A stretch of 33,334 nt of DNA from Betaproteobacteria bacterium RIFCSPLOWO2_02_FULL_65_20 (GTDB lineage: Bacteria > Pseudomonadota > Gammaproteobacteria > Burkholderiales > SG8-39): assembly GCA_001770425.1 (NCBI GenBank), contig MEQZ01000214.1:3588-36921 (forward strand). Direction: 5' to 3'. Shown here in pieces: positions 1 to 7,908 of the stretch (positions within the stretch are counted from its first letter, which is position 1; each line of letters opens with the position of its first letter). The translations under genes were made by a program, and so were the position numbers. Below the pieces are notes generated by a model that searched no databases, was not told the origin of the DNA, and saw only the letters and a program-made list of their open reading frames with translations.

Positions 1-1
1 T

Positions 2-361
2 GCGCGCGAGCGCGCCGCCCCCGGTGCGCCCAAGGCCGCCGCCGCGCCGGCCCAGGCATCGTCCGCCCCCGCCCCCGCCCCTGCCCCCGCGCCCGCCCAG
101 GGCCAAACCGAGCGCCTCTTCGAGATCGCTGAAATCTCCGCTCACATCAATGGGCTGAAAATTTCGGACTACAGGGGTATCAACGCAATCGTGGAGCAGT
201 TCGTCCAGGCGCTGCGCCAGCACCCGGGACTGCAAATCATCGGCACGCGTTCGCCGTTCGACGCGCTCAACGAAAGGGCCGTCTCGGGCAATGTCGGAGA
301 GCAGGAGCGGGACGAGGTGCCGAATTTCACCGTGACCGTCAGCCGGCGGATCGGGACATGA
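2..361 (+). CDS. C-terminal fragment of a PilN/GspL-like pilus or secretion assembly protein (5' end outside window)
   Basis: The reading frame is open from the first bases and ends in TGA at 359-361; 119 codons are visible. It begins with an Ala/Pro-rich linker (alternating PAPAPA, about residues 12-35 of the fragment) followed by a compact alpha/beta domain of about 80 residues that ends VTVSRRIGT. A flexible Pro/Ala linker leading to a small periplasmic domain is typical of inner-membrane assembly-platform proteins. The stop overlaps the start of the next gene (ATGA), and the next four genes are PilO-like, a small exported protein and two pilin-like proteins, which supports a PilN/GspL-type role. 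The family assignment comes mainly from this context, because the membrane and cytoplasmic part is missing. Confidence 0.6.
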   Translation, partial: ARERAAPGAPKAAAAPAQASSAPAPAPAPAPAQGQTERLFEIAEISAHINGLKISDYRGINAIVEQFVQALRQHPGLQIIGTRSPFDALNERAVSGNVGEQERDEVPNFTVTVSRRIGT

Positions 362-963
362 TGCTCGAGCGCTCCGACCTCAGACGACTGCGGATCCCAT
401 TCGTCGCGGCGCTGCTGCTTGCGGGCGTGGGGGCCGCGGCGCTGGTGTTCACCGAAAGAGGTCTCGCGGAGGCCGAACTGCTCAGAAAGGCGGGACACGA
501 CCGGCTCGTGACAGCCAGGGCCCAGCTGGCCAAGGTTTCGGAGGAAGAGCAGGAGATCCGGAACAATCTCGTACAGTTCAACCAACTCTCCGAACGCGGA
601 ATGACCGGCGCCGAGAACAGGCTGGACTGGATCGAAACCCTTACCGCCATCCAGAAGAAGCGCCGCCTGTTCCAGGTTCAATACGTGCTGGAGCCAAAGC
701 GCGCCGTGGACTATCCGGGCGTGGTCCAGAAAGACGGGGCTGCAATCTTCATGGCGAGCAGGGTGAAACTGGAACTGTTGCTGCTGCACGAAGAGGACCT
801 GCTCAACTTCTTGGCCGATCTGAGAGCCTCGCGCGGATCCTTCGCGTCATTGCGAGGCTGCGACATCTCGCGCGAAGGCGTAGTCGCCGGAGGCGGGCCG
901 CTGCGGGCGCGCCTGCACGCGAGTTGCGTCGTCGACATGATCACGATCAAGGCGCCGACATGA
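358..963 (+). CDS. PilO/GspM-like inner-membrane pilus assembly protein
   Basis: The protein has 201 residues. A short basic cytoplasmic N-terminus is followed by one membrane helix (about residues 14-32), a predicted coiled coil rich in E, Q and L (about 33-80) and a C-terminal periplasmic domain with two Cys. This is the architecture of PilO/GspM proteins, which pair with PilN/GspL in the inner-membrane assembly platform of type IV pili and type II secretion systems. The ATG at 358 overlaps the upstream stop (ATGA) and the gene's own stop overlaps the next ATG at 960, so the three genes are probably translationally coupled. Assignment rests on topology and neighbours, not on a diagnostic motif, so a lineage-specific assembly protein is also possible. 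Confidence 0.65.
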   Translation: MMLERSDLRRLRIPFVAALLLAGVGAAALVFTERGLAEAELLRKAGHDRLVTARAQLAKVSEEEQEIRNNLVQFNQLSERGMTGAENRLDWIETLTAIQKKRRLFQVQYVLEPKRAVDYPGVVQKDGAAIFMASRVKLELLLLHEEDLLNFLADLRASRGSFASLRGCDISREGVVAGGGPLRARLHASCVVDMITIKAPT

Positions 964-1373
964 GGCCGATACTGCTGCTTGCGCTGCTGGCGGCCGTGCT
1001 GCGCGCACCGCCTGCGGGTGCGGCCGAGGATCTGGGGCGCATGTTCTTCACCCCGCAGCAGCGCCAGGACCTCGACCGGCGGCGCGCCGCAAACATCCAG
1101 GAGGCCGCGGCGGTCGTTCAGGAGAGCACCCTGACCGTCGAGGGGCAGGTGTCGCGCTCCAGCGGCAAGAACACGACCTGGATCAACCGCGTGCCGCTGC
1201 ACGACAGCTACCGCAGCCCCGACCCGGCGCAGGTGACCATCACCAGCGGGGAAGGCCAGTCCAGGGTCAAGCTCAAGGTCGGCCAGACCCTCGACAACGT
1301 GCGCGGCGAGGTCCGCGACAGCCTTGCCGGTGGACGGATTGAAGTGGAGAGGACTCCGCCCGCGGCGCGTTAG
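960..1373 (+). CDS. Small exported protein of the pilus/secretion operon (PilP/GspC-like candidate)
   Basis: The protein has 137 residues from ATG 960, which overlaps the previous stop (ATGA); an in-frame start further upstream would lie inside the preceding gene. Residues 1-20 are a Sec signal peptide (MRPILLLALLAAVL, then an Ala-rich cleavage region). The mature part starts with LGRMFFTPQQRQDLDRRR, a short charged motif often seen in small proteins beside pilus assembly genes, and continues as a beta-rich domain of about 80 residues. PilP and GspC-like proteins occupy this operon position and bind the secretin, but no lipobox Cys is present and homology to PilP cannot be shown by eye. Exported assembly protein is a firm call; the precise role is inference. 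Confidence 0.6.
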   Translation: MRPILLLALLAAVLRAPPAGAAEDLGRMFFTPQQRQDLDRRRAANIQEAAAVVQESTLTVEGQVSRSSGKNTTWINRVPLHDSYRSPDPAQVTITSGEGQSRVKLKVGQTLDNVRGEVRDSLAGGRIEVERTPPAAR

Positions 1374-1392
1374 CCCGGACGGACGCTGCGCC

Positions 1393-3153
1393 ATGCGCGA
1401 TCCCATTCCTCCGTCGTCCCGGCGCACCACGCGCCAGCCGGGCATGGCGATGATCGCCCTGATCACGCTGCTGGCACTGCTCAGCGCCTACCTCATCTCC
1501 ACGCTGCTCTCCAGAACCAGTTCGGAGGTCCTGGTGGACCGTTCACAGCGGGCACAGGATGCGCTCCTGAAGGCAAAGGCGGCGCTGATCGCCTTTGCCG
1601 CCGACACCACCAGCACCGCCATCCAGCCAGGCGCGCTGCCGTGCCCGGACACCAACGACGACGGGAACGCCGAGGGATCGTGCTCCGGAACCAATGTCGT
1701 CCTCGGCCGGTTGCCCTGGAAGACGCTGGGCGTCGACGATATTCGCGACGCGAGCGGCGAGCGCCTCTGGTATGCCCTGTCACCCAGATTTCGAAAAATG
1801 TCGAGTACCGTCGTCAACAGCGACACCCGGGGACAGTTGACCATCACCGACGGCACGGCCTCATCGGGCAACATCATCGCCGTGGTGATCGCGCCCGGCC
1901 CGGCGCTCGGCGCGCAGAGTCAGAGCCGCACCGCCGCCAACGCGAACACTGCCGCCCATTACCTGGAAGGCACCAACGCGGGCACCACAGGCACCCTTAC
2001 CTATGCAACGGCAACGACCGCGCAGCCGTCGGATACCTTCAACGACCGGATCATCGCGATCACGGAGGCGGACTTGTTCGCCATGGTCGAGCCGGTCGTG
2101 GCCAGCATGATCGAGCGCGACGTCAAGCCCGATCTTGCAACCTACTATACGCAGTGGAGCAACAGATTCCCGTTTCCATCCCGGTTCGACAATCCCGACC
2201 CCGGCAGCAACAGCTACGTATCCCCTCCTGTGACCACCCGTACCCAGGCCCAGTACATCGGCGACATTACGCAGACCCCGGGCGGGCTGCTGCCGGTCAC
2301 CGCGTCAGTCACCTATCCCTGGACCGGCGGCTCCGGCGTGGTGACCTTGACCGGCGGGACGGCCGGAGGGATATCGGGGGTATCGTGCAGCGCGATCAGC
2401 TGGCCCCTCGATGCCTGGAACTGCAGCTTTGACATCGACGCGATCAACCTGGGCGGGAACAAGGCGAACTGGGGCCCGTGCAACGGGAATCGCTACTGCA
2501 TGATCGCCCCGAGCTTTACGGTGAGCGGCCGGGTTGGCGCCAACGCCGGGAAGAGCTTCCCCAAGTTGCCGAATGCGAGCGAGGTCACCGTGACCTCCTC
2601 CGGAGGAGGCAGCACGCGCAACCTGACCGCGCGCGCAATCAGCGGCACGCTGTCGGCGGCGGGCGTCGGCACCGTCACATTTTCCGGCACCTACTCCGGC
2701 AACGGAGCCAACGACCCCCCGCGCTACAGATCCTCGTCGTTCTCCCGCTCGATGAGAGTCAGGATTCCGGATATCTTGGTCAGCCCGCTCACCAGCAGTA
2801 CCAGTTGGTTCATCGCCAACGAATGGTATCGCCTCACCTACTACGCGGTTTCGCCGGGGCATCTTCCCGACGGCAGCGGAACCTGCACGGCGCTTCCGGG
2901 CACCCCGTCGTGCCTGACGGTGAACAAGATGCCGTCGTATTACGCCTCCCCCGGCACGGACAAGCGCGCTGTCCTGATCCTCGGCGGCCGCTCGCTGAAC
3001 GCGACATCGCGGCCGTCCGCAACCCTCGGGAATTACCTCGAGTCCACGAACGCCGCGCCGGCCGGCTACATTTTCGAACACCGCGCCGGCCTGCCCTCGT
3101 CGATCAACGACCGCGTGGTCGTCGTCTGCCCCGACAGCGCGCTGTGCCCATGA
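1393..3153 (+). CDS. Large PilX-like membrane-anchored pseudopilin-family protein
   Basis: The protein has 586 residues. The start at 1393 (MRDPIPPSSRR) places a basic N-terminus before the hydrophobic helix GMAMIALITLLALLSAYLIS (about 18-37); in-frame codons further upstream overlap the preceding gene. The GMA-hydrophobic start resembles PilX/GspK-type minor pilins, but the Glu at position +5 after the Gly is absent, so prepilin peptidase processing is uncertain. After the helix comes a module LPCPD...C...GRLPWKTLGVDD...RLWYALSP, which is shared with the next gene. The remainder is a Ser/Thr/Gly-rich extracellular-like region with several Cys. At 586 residues it is far larger than ordinary minor pilins, which suggests a tip or adhesin-like subunit. 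The stop overlaps the next ATG (ATGA). Confidence 0.65.
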   Translation: MRDPIPPSSRRTTRQPGMAMIALITLLALLSAYLISTLLSRTSSEVLVDRSQRAQDALLKAKAALIAFAADTTSTAIQPGALPCPDTNDDGNAEGSCSGTNVVLGRLPWKTLGVDDIRDASGERLWYALSPRFRKMSSTVVNSDTRGQLTITDGTASSGNIIAVVIAPGPALGAQSQSRTAANANTAAHYLEGTNAGTTGTLTYATATTAQPSDTFNDRIIAITEADLFAMVEPVVASMIERDVKPDLATYYTQWSNRFPFPSRFDNPDPGSNSYVSPPVTTRTQAQYIGDITQTPGGLLPVTASVTYPWTGGSGVVTLTGGTAGGISGVSCSAISWPLDAWNCSFDIDAINLGGNKANWGPCNGNRYCMIAPSFTVSGRVGANAGKSFPKLPNASEVTVTSSGGGSTRNLTARAISGTLSAAGVGTVTFSGTYSGNGANDPPRYRSSSFSRSMRVRIPDILVSPLTSSTSWFIANEWYRLTYYAVSPGHLPDGSGTCTALPGTPSCLTVNKMPSYYASPGTDKRAVLILGGRSLNATSRPSATLGNYLESTNAAPAGYIFEHRAGLPSSINDRVVVVCPDSALCP

Positions 3154-3968
3154 ACCGGTGCAGGGGATTCACGCTGGCCGAACTGGCGATTGCGCTGGTG
3201 ATCATCGGCCTGCTGCTCGCGAGCGCATTCGTTCCGCTGAACACCCAGATCGAACTGCGCGCAGTCACCGACACGCGGCGTATCCAGGAAAACGTGAAGG
3301 ACGCGATCACCGGCTTCGCCCAGGCCAACGGCCGCCTGCCCTGCCCCGCGGATCCGACCATCGCCTCGGGAGTTGCGAACGCCGGCACGGAGCGCGCGAC
3401 CTGCAATACCGGCGCCAACATGGTCGGCGTGGTGCCATGGGCGACGCTGGGCACACCCGAGCTCGACGCGTGGGGACGCCGTCTCACCTATCGCGTCGCA
3501 ACCATATTCGCCGACGCCATCGCCTCGGCCACCTACCAGTCCACCGGTCAGACGCCTACGTGTGACCCACCGACGAACCCGACGACTCCCGCCCCGGTAC
3601 TGGCGTCGTTTGCGCTGTGCTCCCTGGGCGATATCACGGTGTATACGCGGGACCCCGCCAACCACGCCACCACCACAGCCCTGGCGAGCGGAGTGGCCGC
3701 GGTCATCGTTTCACACGGCAAGAACGGCAACGGCGCCTACGTCCCCAGCGGCTCCCAGAAGACGGCGGCCGCCGCGAATACGGACGAATTGGCCAACGCC
3801 ACCTTTACTGCCGGGGCCACCAGCTTCTACAACCGCGATCCCACGCCAAGCGCGTCGGGCTGCAGCGACACCTCCGGCACGGCGTTCTGCGAGTTCGACG
3901 ACATCATCACCTGGATCTCGCCGCCGACGCTGGTCATGCGCATGGTGAGCGCGGGCAAGTTGCCGTAG
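3150..3968 (+). CDS. Type IV prepilin-like protein with LPCP...PWxTLG module
   Basis: The protein has 272 residues. The N-terminus MNRCRG|FTLAELAIALVIIG is a canonical type III signal: cleavage after Gly6, Phe7 as the N-methylated residue, Glu at mature position 5, then a hydrophobic assembly helix. Downstream it carries GRLPCPADP...C...GVVPWATLGTPELDAWGRRLTYRV, matching the module in the larger protein encoded just upstream. The paired Cys suggest disulfide-stabilised loops. ATG 3150 overlaps the previous stop at 3151-3153. It is probably a minor pilin/pseudopilin processed by PilD and assembled with the preceding protein. The operon ends here; the next gene starts 45 bp later and is functionally different. 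Confidence 0.8.
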   Translation: MNRCRGFTLAELAIALVIIGLLLASAFVPLNTQIELRAVTDTRRIQENVKDAITGFAQANGRLPCPADPTIASGVANAGTERATCNTGANMVGVVPWATLGTPELDAWGRRLTYRVATIFADAIASATYQSTGQTPTCDPPTNPTTPAPVLASFALCSLGDITVYTRDPANHATTTALASGVAAVIVSHGKNGNGAYVPSGSQKTAAAANTDELANATFTAGATSFYNRDPTPSASGCSDTSGTAFCEFDDIITWISPPTLVMRMVSAGKLP

Positions 3969-4013
3969 AATGCCGACGACCCGCATCACGGCCATCACAG
4001 CCCGTCTCCACCG

Positions 4014-5321
4014 ATGACGCATTCGCACACCTTCGTCGCCCGGCTGCGAGGCGCCGGCGTCGAGCCCGGCGACCCGGACGAGCTGCGCATCAAGAAATCG
4101 ATCATGGTCTTCGCCATGGGCCTGATGACGACCGCGCCGATGGTCTGGCTGGCGCTGTACTGGCTGCTCGGCCTGCAGCTCTCGGCCACGCTGCCTTTCG
4201 CCTTCCAGCTGATTTCGGTGCTGACGCTGGCGGTGTACATCATGACCGGCGGCTTCCGCTTCTTCCAGTACGCGCAGCTCGGCCTGTTCCTGTTCTTTCC
4301 GTTCGTGGCGCAGTTGTTGATCGGCAACTTCATCTCGGCGAGCGGCGTCGTCCTGTGGGGCATCCTCGCGCCGATCGTCGCGGTGCCGGTGCTGGGGCCC
4401 CGCGAATCGATGCCCTGGTTCGCGGCGCACGTGACTTTGCTGGCGATCTGCGGCTTCATCGACTTCCAGCTTCCGGGCGCGGCGGCTGCGACGCTCCGGG
4501 TGCCATCGAGCGTGAGCGGCGTCTTCTTCACGCTGAATTTCATCGCGATCTCCGGCATCAGCTACTTTCTGCTGCGCTACGCGGCGCAGCAGAAAGAGGC
4601 CTACGAGTCGCAACTGAAGCAGGCGCACCGCCTGCTGCAGGTCGAGCAGGACAAATCCGAGCGGCTGCTGCTCAACATCCTGCCCGGCCCGGTAGCCGAA
4701 CGGCTGAAGAAGGATGACGGCGCCGTCGCCGACGGATTCGCCGACGTCACGGTCATGTTCGGCGACATCGTCAACTTCACCCAGATCGCCGAAGGCATGG
4801 CCCCAGGCCAGATCTTCACCATGCTGAACAAGATCTTTTCCGGATTCGACGCGCTCGCCGATAAACACGGGCTGGAGAAGATCAAGACCATCGGCGATGC
4901 GTACATGGTCGCCGGCGGGCTCAACCTCGGAGAAGGTCCGGACTACACCGCCAAGATCGCGGACATGGCCCTGGACATGCGCGACATGCTCGCGCATGAC
5001 AAGTCGGTCAACGAACTGGGCCTGGCAATCCGCATCGGTATCGGCACCGGACCGGTCGTCGCCGGCGTGGTCGGCAAGAAGAAATTCATCTATGACCTGT
5101 GGGGCGATACCGTCAACATGGCCAGCCGCATCACCTCCGAGGGGGTCCCGGGCATGATCCAGGCCGACGCCATGACCTACCGCCGGCTGAAGAACCAGTT
5201 CGACTTCCACGCCCCCCAGACGCTCCACCTCAAGAGCAAGGGCGAGACGGTGGTATACCGGCTCATCGGCAGGACGACCGGGACCCACGACGACACCGGC
5301 GCCCGACTCGCCGATACATGA
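4014..5321 (+). CDS. Membrane-bound class III adenylate cyclase
   Basis: The protein has 435 residues. Residues 1-200 form about six hydrophobic helices, followed by a coiled coil ending LLLNILPGPVAERL (about 201-235), the usual linker to a cyclase homology domain (about 240-420). Metal-binding Asp are D251 (MFGDIVNFT) and D295 (KIKTIGDAYM), 44 residues apart as in characterised cyclases. The adenine-selecting pair is K291 and D361 (YDLWGD), which favours ATP over GTP. Transition-state residues N368 and R372 are present in NMASR. All catalytic positions lie in one chain, so a homodimer should have two active sites. The ligand sensed by the membrane domain is unknown. The stop overlaps the next ATG (ATGA), so the two genes are probably coupled. 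Confidence 0.93.
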   Translation: MTHSHTFVARLRGAGVEPGDPDELRIKKSIMVFAMGLMTTAPMVWLALYWLLGLQLSATLPFAFQLISVLTLAVYIMTGGFRFFQYAQLGLFLFFPFVAQLLIGNFISASGVVLWGILAPIVAVPVLGPRESMPWFAAHVTLLAICGFIDFQLPGAAAATLRVPSSVSGVFFTLNFIAISGISYFLLRYAAQQKEAYESQLKQAHRLLQVEQDKSERLLLNILPGPVAERLKKDDGAVADGFADVTVMFGDIVNFTQIAEGMAPGQIFTMLNKIFSGFDALADKHGLEKIKTIGDAYMVAGGLNLGEGPDYTAKIADMALDMRDMLAHDKSVNELGLAIRIGIGTGPVVAGVVGKKKFIYDLWGDTVNMASRITSEGVPGMIQADAMTYRRLKNQFDFHAPQTLHLKSKGETVVYRLIGRTTGTHDDTGARLADT

Positions 5322-5833
5322 ATTCCGCGCAGCGAACCGTCGTCATCCTCGCCGCGATCAACCTCGCGCTGATGCTGCTCTTTCCTCCGCACGATTCGCT
5401 GTCGCTGTGGCGCGGAGGAACGCCGTCACTGGACGGCTTTTACTTCGTCTTCGACCGGCACTACAACAAGCAAACCAACGGCGACCTGCTGACACTGCAA
5501 ATCCTGTGGCTGCTCGCCAACACCGCGCTCGCCTGGCTGCTGCTGCAACGGCCGGCCGGCGAACGCATCATGAGCCGTCGCGCGGCGGTGCTCCTGGTCG
5601 TGGTCGCGAACCTCGCCGTGGTCCTGCTGTTTCCACCGTTCGAGAACTACGCGTCCGCGACGCGCATGTCGGGTACCTGGTTCGACGGATTCTATTTCGC
5701 GTTCGGCGACAAACTGCACCGGCGTTTCTACTTGCCGCTGCTCTACATCGAGGTGCTCTGGGTGCTGATCAACGGCGCGGTGCTGTGGCTGCTGTTGCGC
5801 GAACCGCCGCAGCAGGAAAGCGGCGGGTCCTGA
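5318..5833 (+). CDS. Small membrane protein built of two tandem homologous units; partner of adenylate cyclase
   Basis: The protein has 171 residues from ATG 5318, overlapping the cyclase stop by 4 bp. About four membrane helices are visible. The protein is an internal duplication: NLALMLLFPP...LDGFYFVFD...LQILWLLANTALAWLLL is repeated as NLAVVLLFPP...FDGFYFAFG...IEVLWVLINGAVLWLLL, each unit about 75 residues (one helix, a soluble loop containing LFPP and DGFYF, a second helix). I recognise no characterised family. The coupling suggests that it modulates or localises the cyclase, but this is inference. The gene is followed by a palindromic repeat element. Confidence 0.75.
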   Translation: MNSAQRTVVILAAINLALMLLFPPHDSLSLWRGGTPSLDGFYFVFDRHYNKQTNGDLLTLQILWLLANTALAWLLLQRPAGERIMSRRAAVLLVVVANLAVVLLFPPFENYASATRMSGTWFDGFYFAFGDKLHRRFYLPLLYIEVLWVLINGAVLWLLLREPPQQESGGS

Positions 5834-5846
5834 GCACGCGACGCCG

Positions 5847-5958
5847 TAACCAACCGCATCGCCCGTTCCCGGCATCCCTCGATCTCCCGATTTCGCGAAG
5901 TTGCAACTTCGCGAAATCGGGAGACATAGAGAACCCCGGATTCGTCTCCGGCGCTGGC
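5847..5958 (+). repeat. Dispersed palindromic element, copy 1
   Basis: The core at 5883-5924 is a perfect 42-bp palindrome: left arm TCTCCCGATTTCGCGAAGTTG, right arm its exact reverse complement. Flanks resemble the other three copies: AACCAAC...GGCATCC on the left and GGGAGACAT...GAACCCC...GGCGCTGGC on the right. The copy differs from the others in having CGCG rather than CGGG in the stem and no loop. It sits between the convergent membrane-protein and histidine-kinase genes. There is no T-tract, so a classical terminator is not indicated. Confidence 0.9.
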
Positions 5959-6014
5959 TGCACTTGAGTGGTAACGGACGGCCGTTTCAGCATCAACGGC
6001 CCCTGACTCGGCGC

Positions 6015-7733
6015 TCAGGACCCCGGTTTCGGCCGCTTGGCCTCGCCCTTGAGCGTGAAGCCGACCTTGCCCGGTTCGTTCGACGACAGCACGATCGAAT
6101 AGCCCGAGATCTCAGCCAGGCGCGCGGTCTGGTAAAGACCGATCCCGTAGCCGGCCTCCGACGGCACCGGCCCGCGAAGCAGCCCGTGCAGCACCCCCGG
6201 CGCGACCGCAATCCCGCTGTCGGTCACCGTCAGATCGATTGTGCCGCTGCACTCGAACCGTGCCCGTATTTTCACCGTGTCATCGAGCTTGGACTTGCGC
6301 AGGGCATTCTGCAGGAAGTTGTCCCCGGCGCTGTCGAAGAGTTCCTTCGGCAGCAATGTCGTGTCGTCGATCTCTCCGGTCTCGAAATCGATTCCCCGGT
6401 TCTGGTAGCCGCGCTGGAACGCGTCCCACCAGGCCTGCGCAGTGATGAACCGGCCGGTATCGCTATCCGGTTTCCTCAGCTTGTCCACGGTCTGCTGCAG
6501 GCGCTGCGCGATCACCGGCAGTTGTCTGCGCATGAGCGCCGACAGCACCGAGGCGTCTTGCTCCCGCTCTGCCGCCCCGCACAGCACGTTGAGCGACTGC
6601 AGCAGGTTCTTGACGTCGTGGGTCATGCGCGCGCCGGTCTCGTGCACGGCCTGCAGGTACGTCTGCTGCTGCAGCTTCTCCTCGCGCAGCTTGGCGACGT
6701 AGAACTCCCCGAGCATCTGCCCGAGCAGGTGAAAATGCCAGATCAGCGACGGCGAGATGGCCGAGCGCGTGAACACCCGCAGGTGCATCGCCTGATTGGT
6801 GTACTCGACCGAGTTCTTGGAGACCGTCCCGAAATCCCCCGACTCACCGGCGGTGTGCCAGAACCCCCCCGACACCCAGGGCAGCCGGGCAAGTCCGGCA
6901 CAGGCTTCCTTCAGGAACCGCTCGGGCCGGGCTTCCAGTTGCGAAAGCTCGGCGAGAAAATACAGCCATTGCTCGAAAGGCAGACCGATCGACAGCAGGT
7001 AGCGCGAGAAATACATCGACAGTCCGTGAAAACCGGCGCGCGGATTCCAGGCGAGCGACAAGAGCAGCAGGACCGCCGCTATGGCGAGCAGACTGTAGCT
7101 GAGCGCCTGCGCATACGGAGCGTTGCCGACACGCATGAACGCGAACGTCCCCAGCACCAGCACCATGAGCAGCAGGAAAATCATGGTCGAGTACAAAAAG
7201 TCGACGACCTGTGGCGTCTCTGACGATTCGGCCTCGGCAGGAATGACGGCCATGACCAGGAACAGCACCGGCAGGCCGTATTGGGCCAGCAACTGGATTT
7301 CGATTGGCAACCCTTTCCCCAGGAACGTGTTGGGCACGATCCACAGCAGCAGCAGCGCGATCAGGTAGAACAGCACGACCAGGTAAAAACGCTGCAGCCA
7401 CCGCGCCTGGAACAGGAACACTTTCCCGCCGACGATGCCGGCGAACACGCTGACCCACAGCGCCAGCAGCCACCAGTTGAGGAAAAACAGCGTCGCGACC
7501 GCGATCACGACCATGCCAACCAACTGGGCCGCGGTCAGGCGCTGCTCGCCGCGCATGAACGGCTGCCAGATGATGAACAGGCCGAAGTGTGCGAGCATGA
7601 GGGCCCGTGCCCACGGATCCCCTGCGCCGCGCATGGCCGACAGGTGCAGCACCACCAGCATCGTGAGAAACAGGATGCGCCAGAAGCGCGTGGTCACCAG
7701 CTGTGAGGCCTGAAGGAGCTTAGTGGTCGCCAT
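6015..7733 (-). CDS. Orphan multi-pass membrane sensor histidine kinase
   Basis: The protein has 572 residues. About eight hydrophobic helices span residues 15-255, then a soluble sensor/linker region leads to a kinase core. The phosphoacceptor is H372 in ARMTHDVKNLLQSLN. The ATPase domain has an N-box (DNFLQNAL), a G1 box (VTDSGIAV) and a G2-like GYGIGLYQTARLAE. The C-terminal tail is short. HDVKN-type H-boxes with a multi-helix N-terminus occur in several envelope-sensing kinases; I cannot place it in a named system. No response regulator lies beside it, so its partner must be elsewhere. It is convergent with the cyclase operon and divergent from the ABC permease. Five 9-bp tandem repeats end one base before the ATG and supply its G-rich ribosome-binding region. 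Confidence 0.88.
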   Translation of the reverse strand: MATTKLLQASQLVTTRFWRILFLTMLVVLHLSAMRGAGDPWARALMLAHFGLFIIWQPFMRGEQRLTAAQLVGMVVIAVATLFFLNWWLLALWVSVFAGIVGGKVFLFQARWLQRFYLVVLFYLIALLLLWIVPNTFLGKGLPIEIQLLAQYGLPVLFLVMAVIPAEAESSETPQVVDFLYSTMIFLLLMVLVLGTFAFMRVGNAPYAQALSYSLLAIAAVLLLLSLAWNPRAGFHGLSMYFSRYLLSIGLPFEQWLYFLAELSQLEARPERFLKEACAGLARLPWVSGGFWHTAGESGDFGTVSKNSVEYTNQAMHLRVFTRSAISPSLIWHFHLLGQMLGEFYVAKLREEKLQQQTYLQAVHETGARMTHDVKNLLQSLNVLCGAAEREQDASVLSALMRRQLPVIAQRLQQTVDKLRKPDSDTGRFITAQAWWDAFQRGYQNRGIDFETGEIDDTTLLPKELFDSAGDNFLQNALRKSKLDDTVKIRARFECSGTIDLTVTDSGIAVAPGVLHGLLRGPVPSEAGYGIGLYQTARLAEISGYSIVLSSNEPGKVGFTLKGEAKRPKPGS

Positions 7734-7734
7734 T

Positions 7735-7779
7735 CGTTGATCCCCTCGATCCCCTTGATCCGGTTGATCCTGTCGATCC
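7735..7779 (-). repeat. Five tandem 9-bp GATC-containing repeats upstream of the histidine kinase
   Basis: Read on the plus strand, the units are CGTTGATCC, CCTCGATCC, CCTTGATCC, GGTTGATCC and TGTCGATCC, all 9 bp long with consensus NNTYGATCC. On the gene strand they read as GGATC-led units and place AGGGGATCAACGA directly before the ATG. The array ends one base from the start codon and lies in the divergent intergenic region (7734-7908). Confidence 0.85.
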
Positions 7780-7908
7780 GCCCCGGATCCCAGCCAGCGT
7801 GCCCGAACCAGTGGCCCGTGGAGCTACCCGGTTCGCCGTTGCAGGCACGATTTATGCCATTATCAGCCGCATGATCGGCCTCGTGGTCAACCGCAAATCA
7901 ACCGCGCG

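Noticed and set aside
3711-5288. 525-codon minus-strand frame opposite the adenylate cyclase
   Set aside because: It is the reverse of a complete, motif-bearing cyclase; composition is low-complexity and charged.
5901-7223. Long plus-strand open frame opposite the histidine kinase
   Set aside because: It is antisense to a protein with clear kinase motifs, is rich in Arg/Gln/His/Pro without domains, and is an expected by-product of high GC content.
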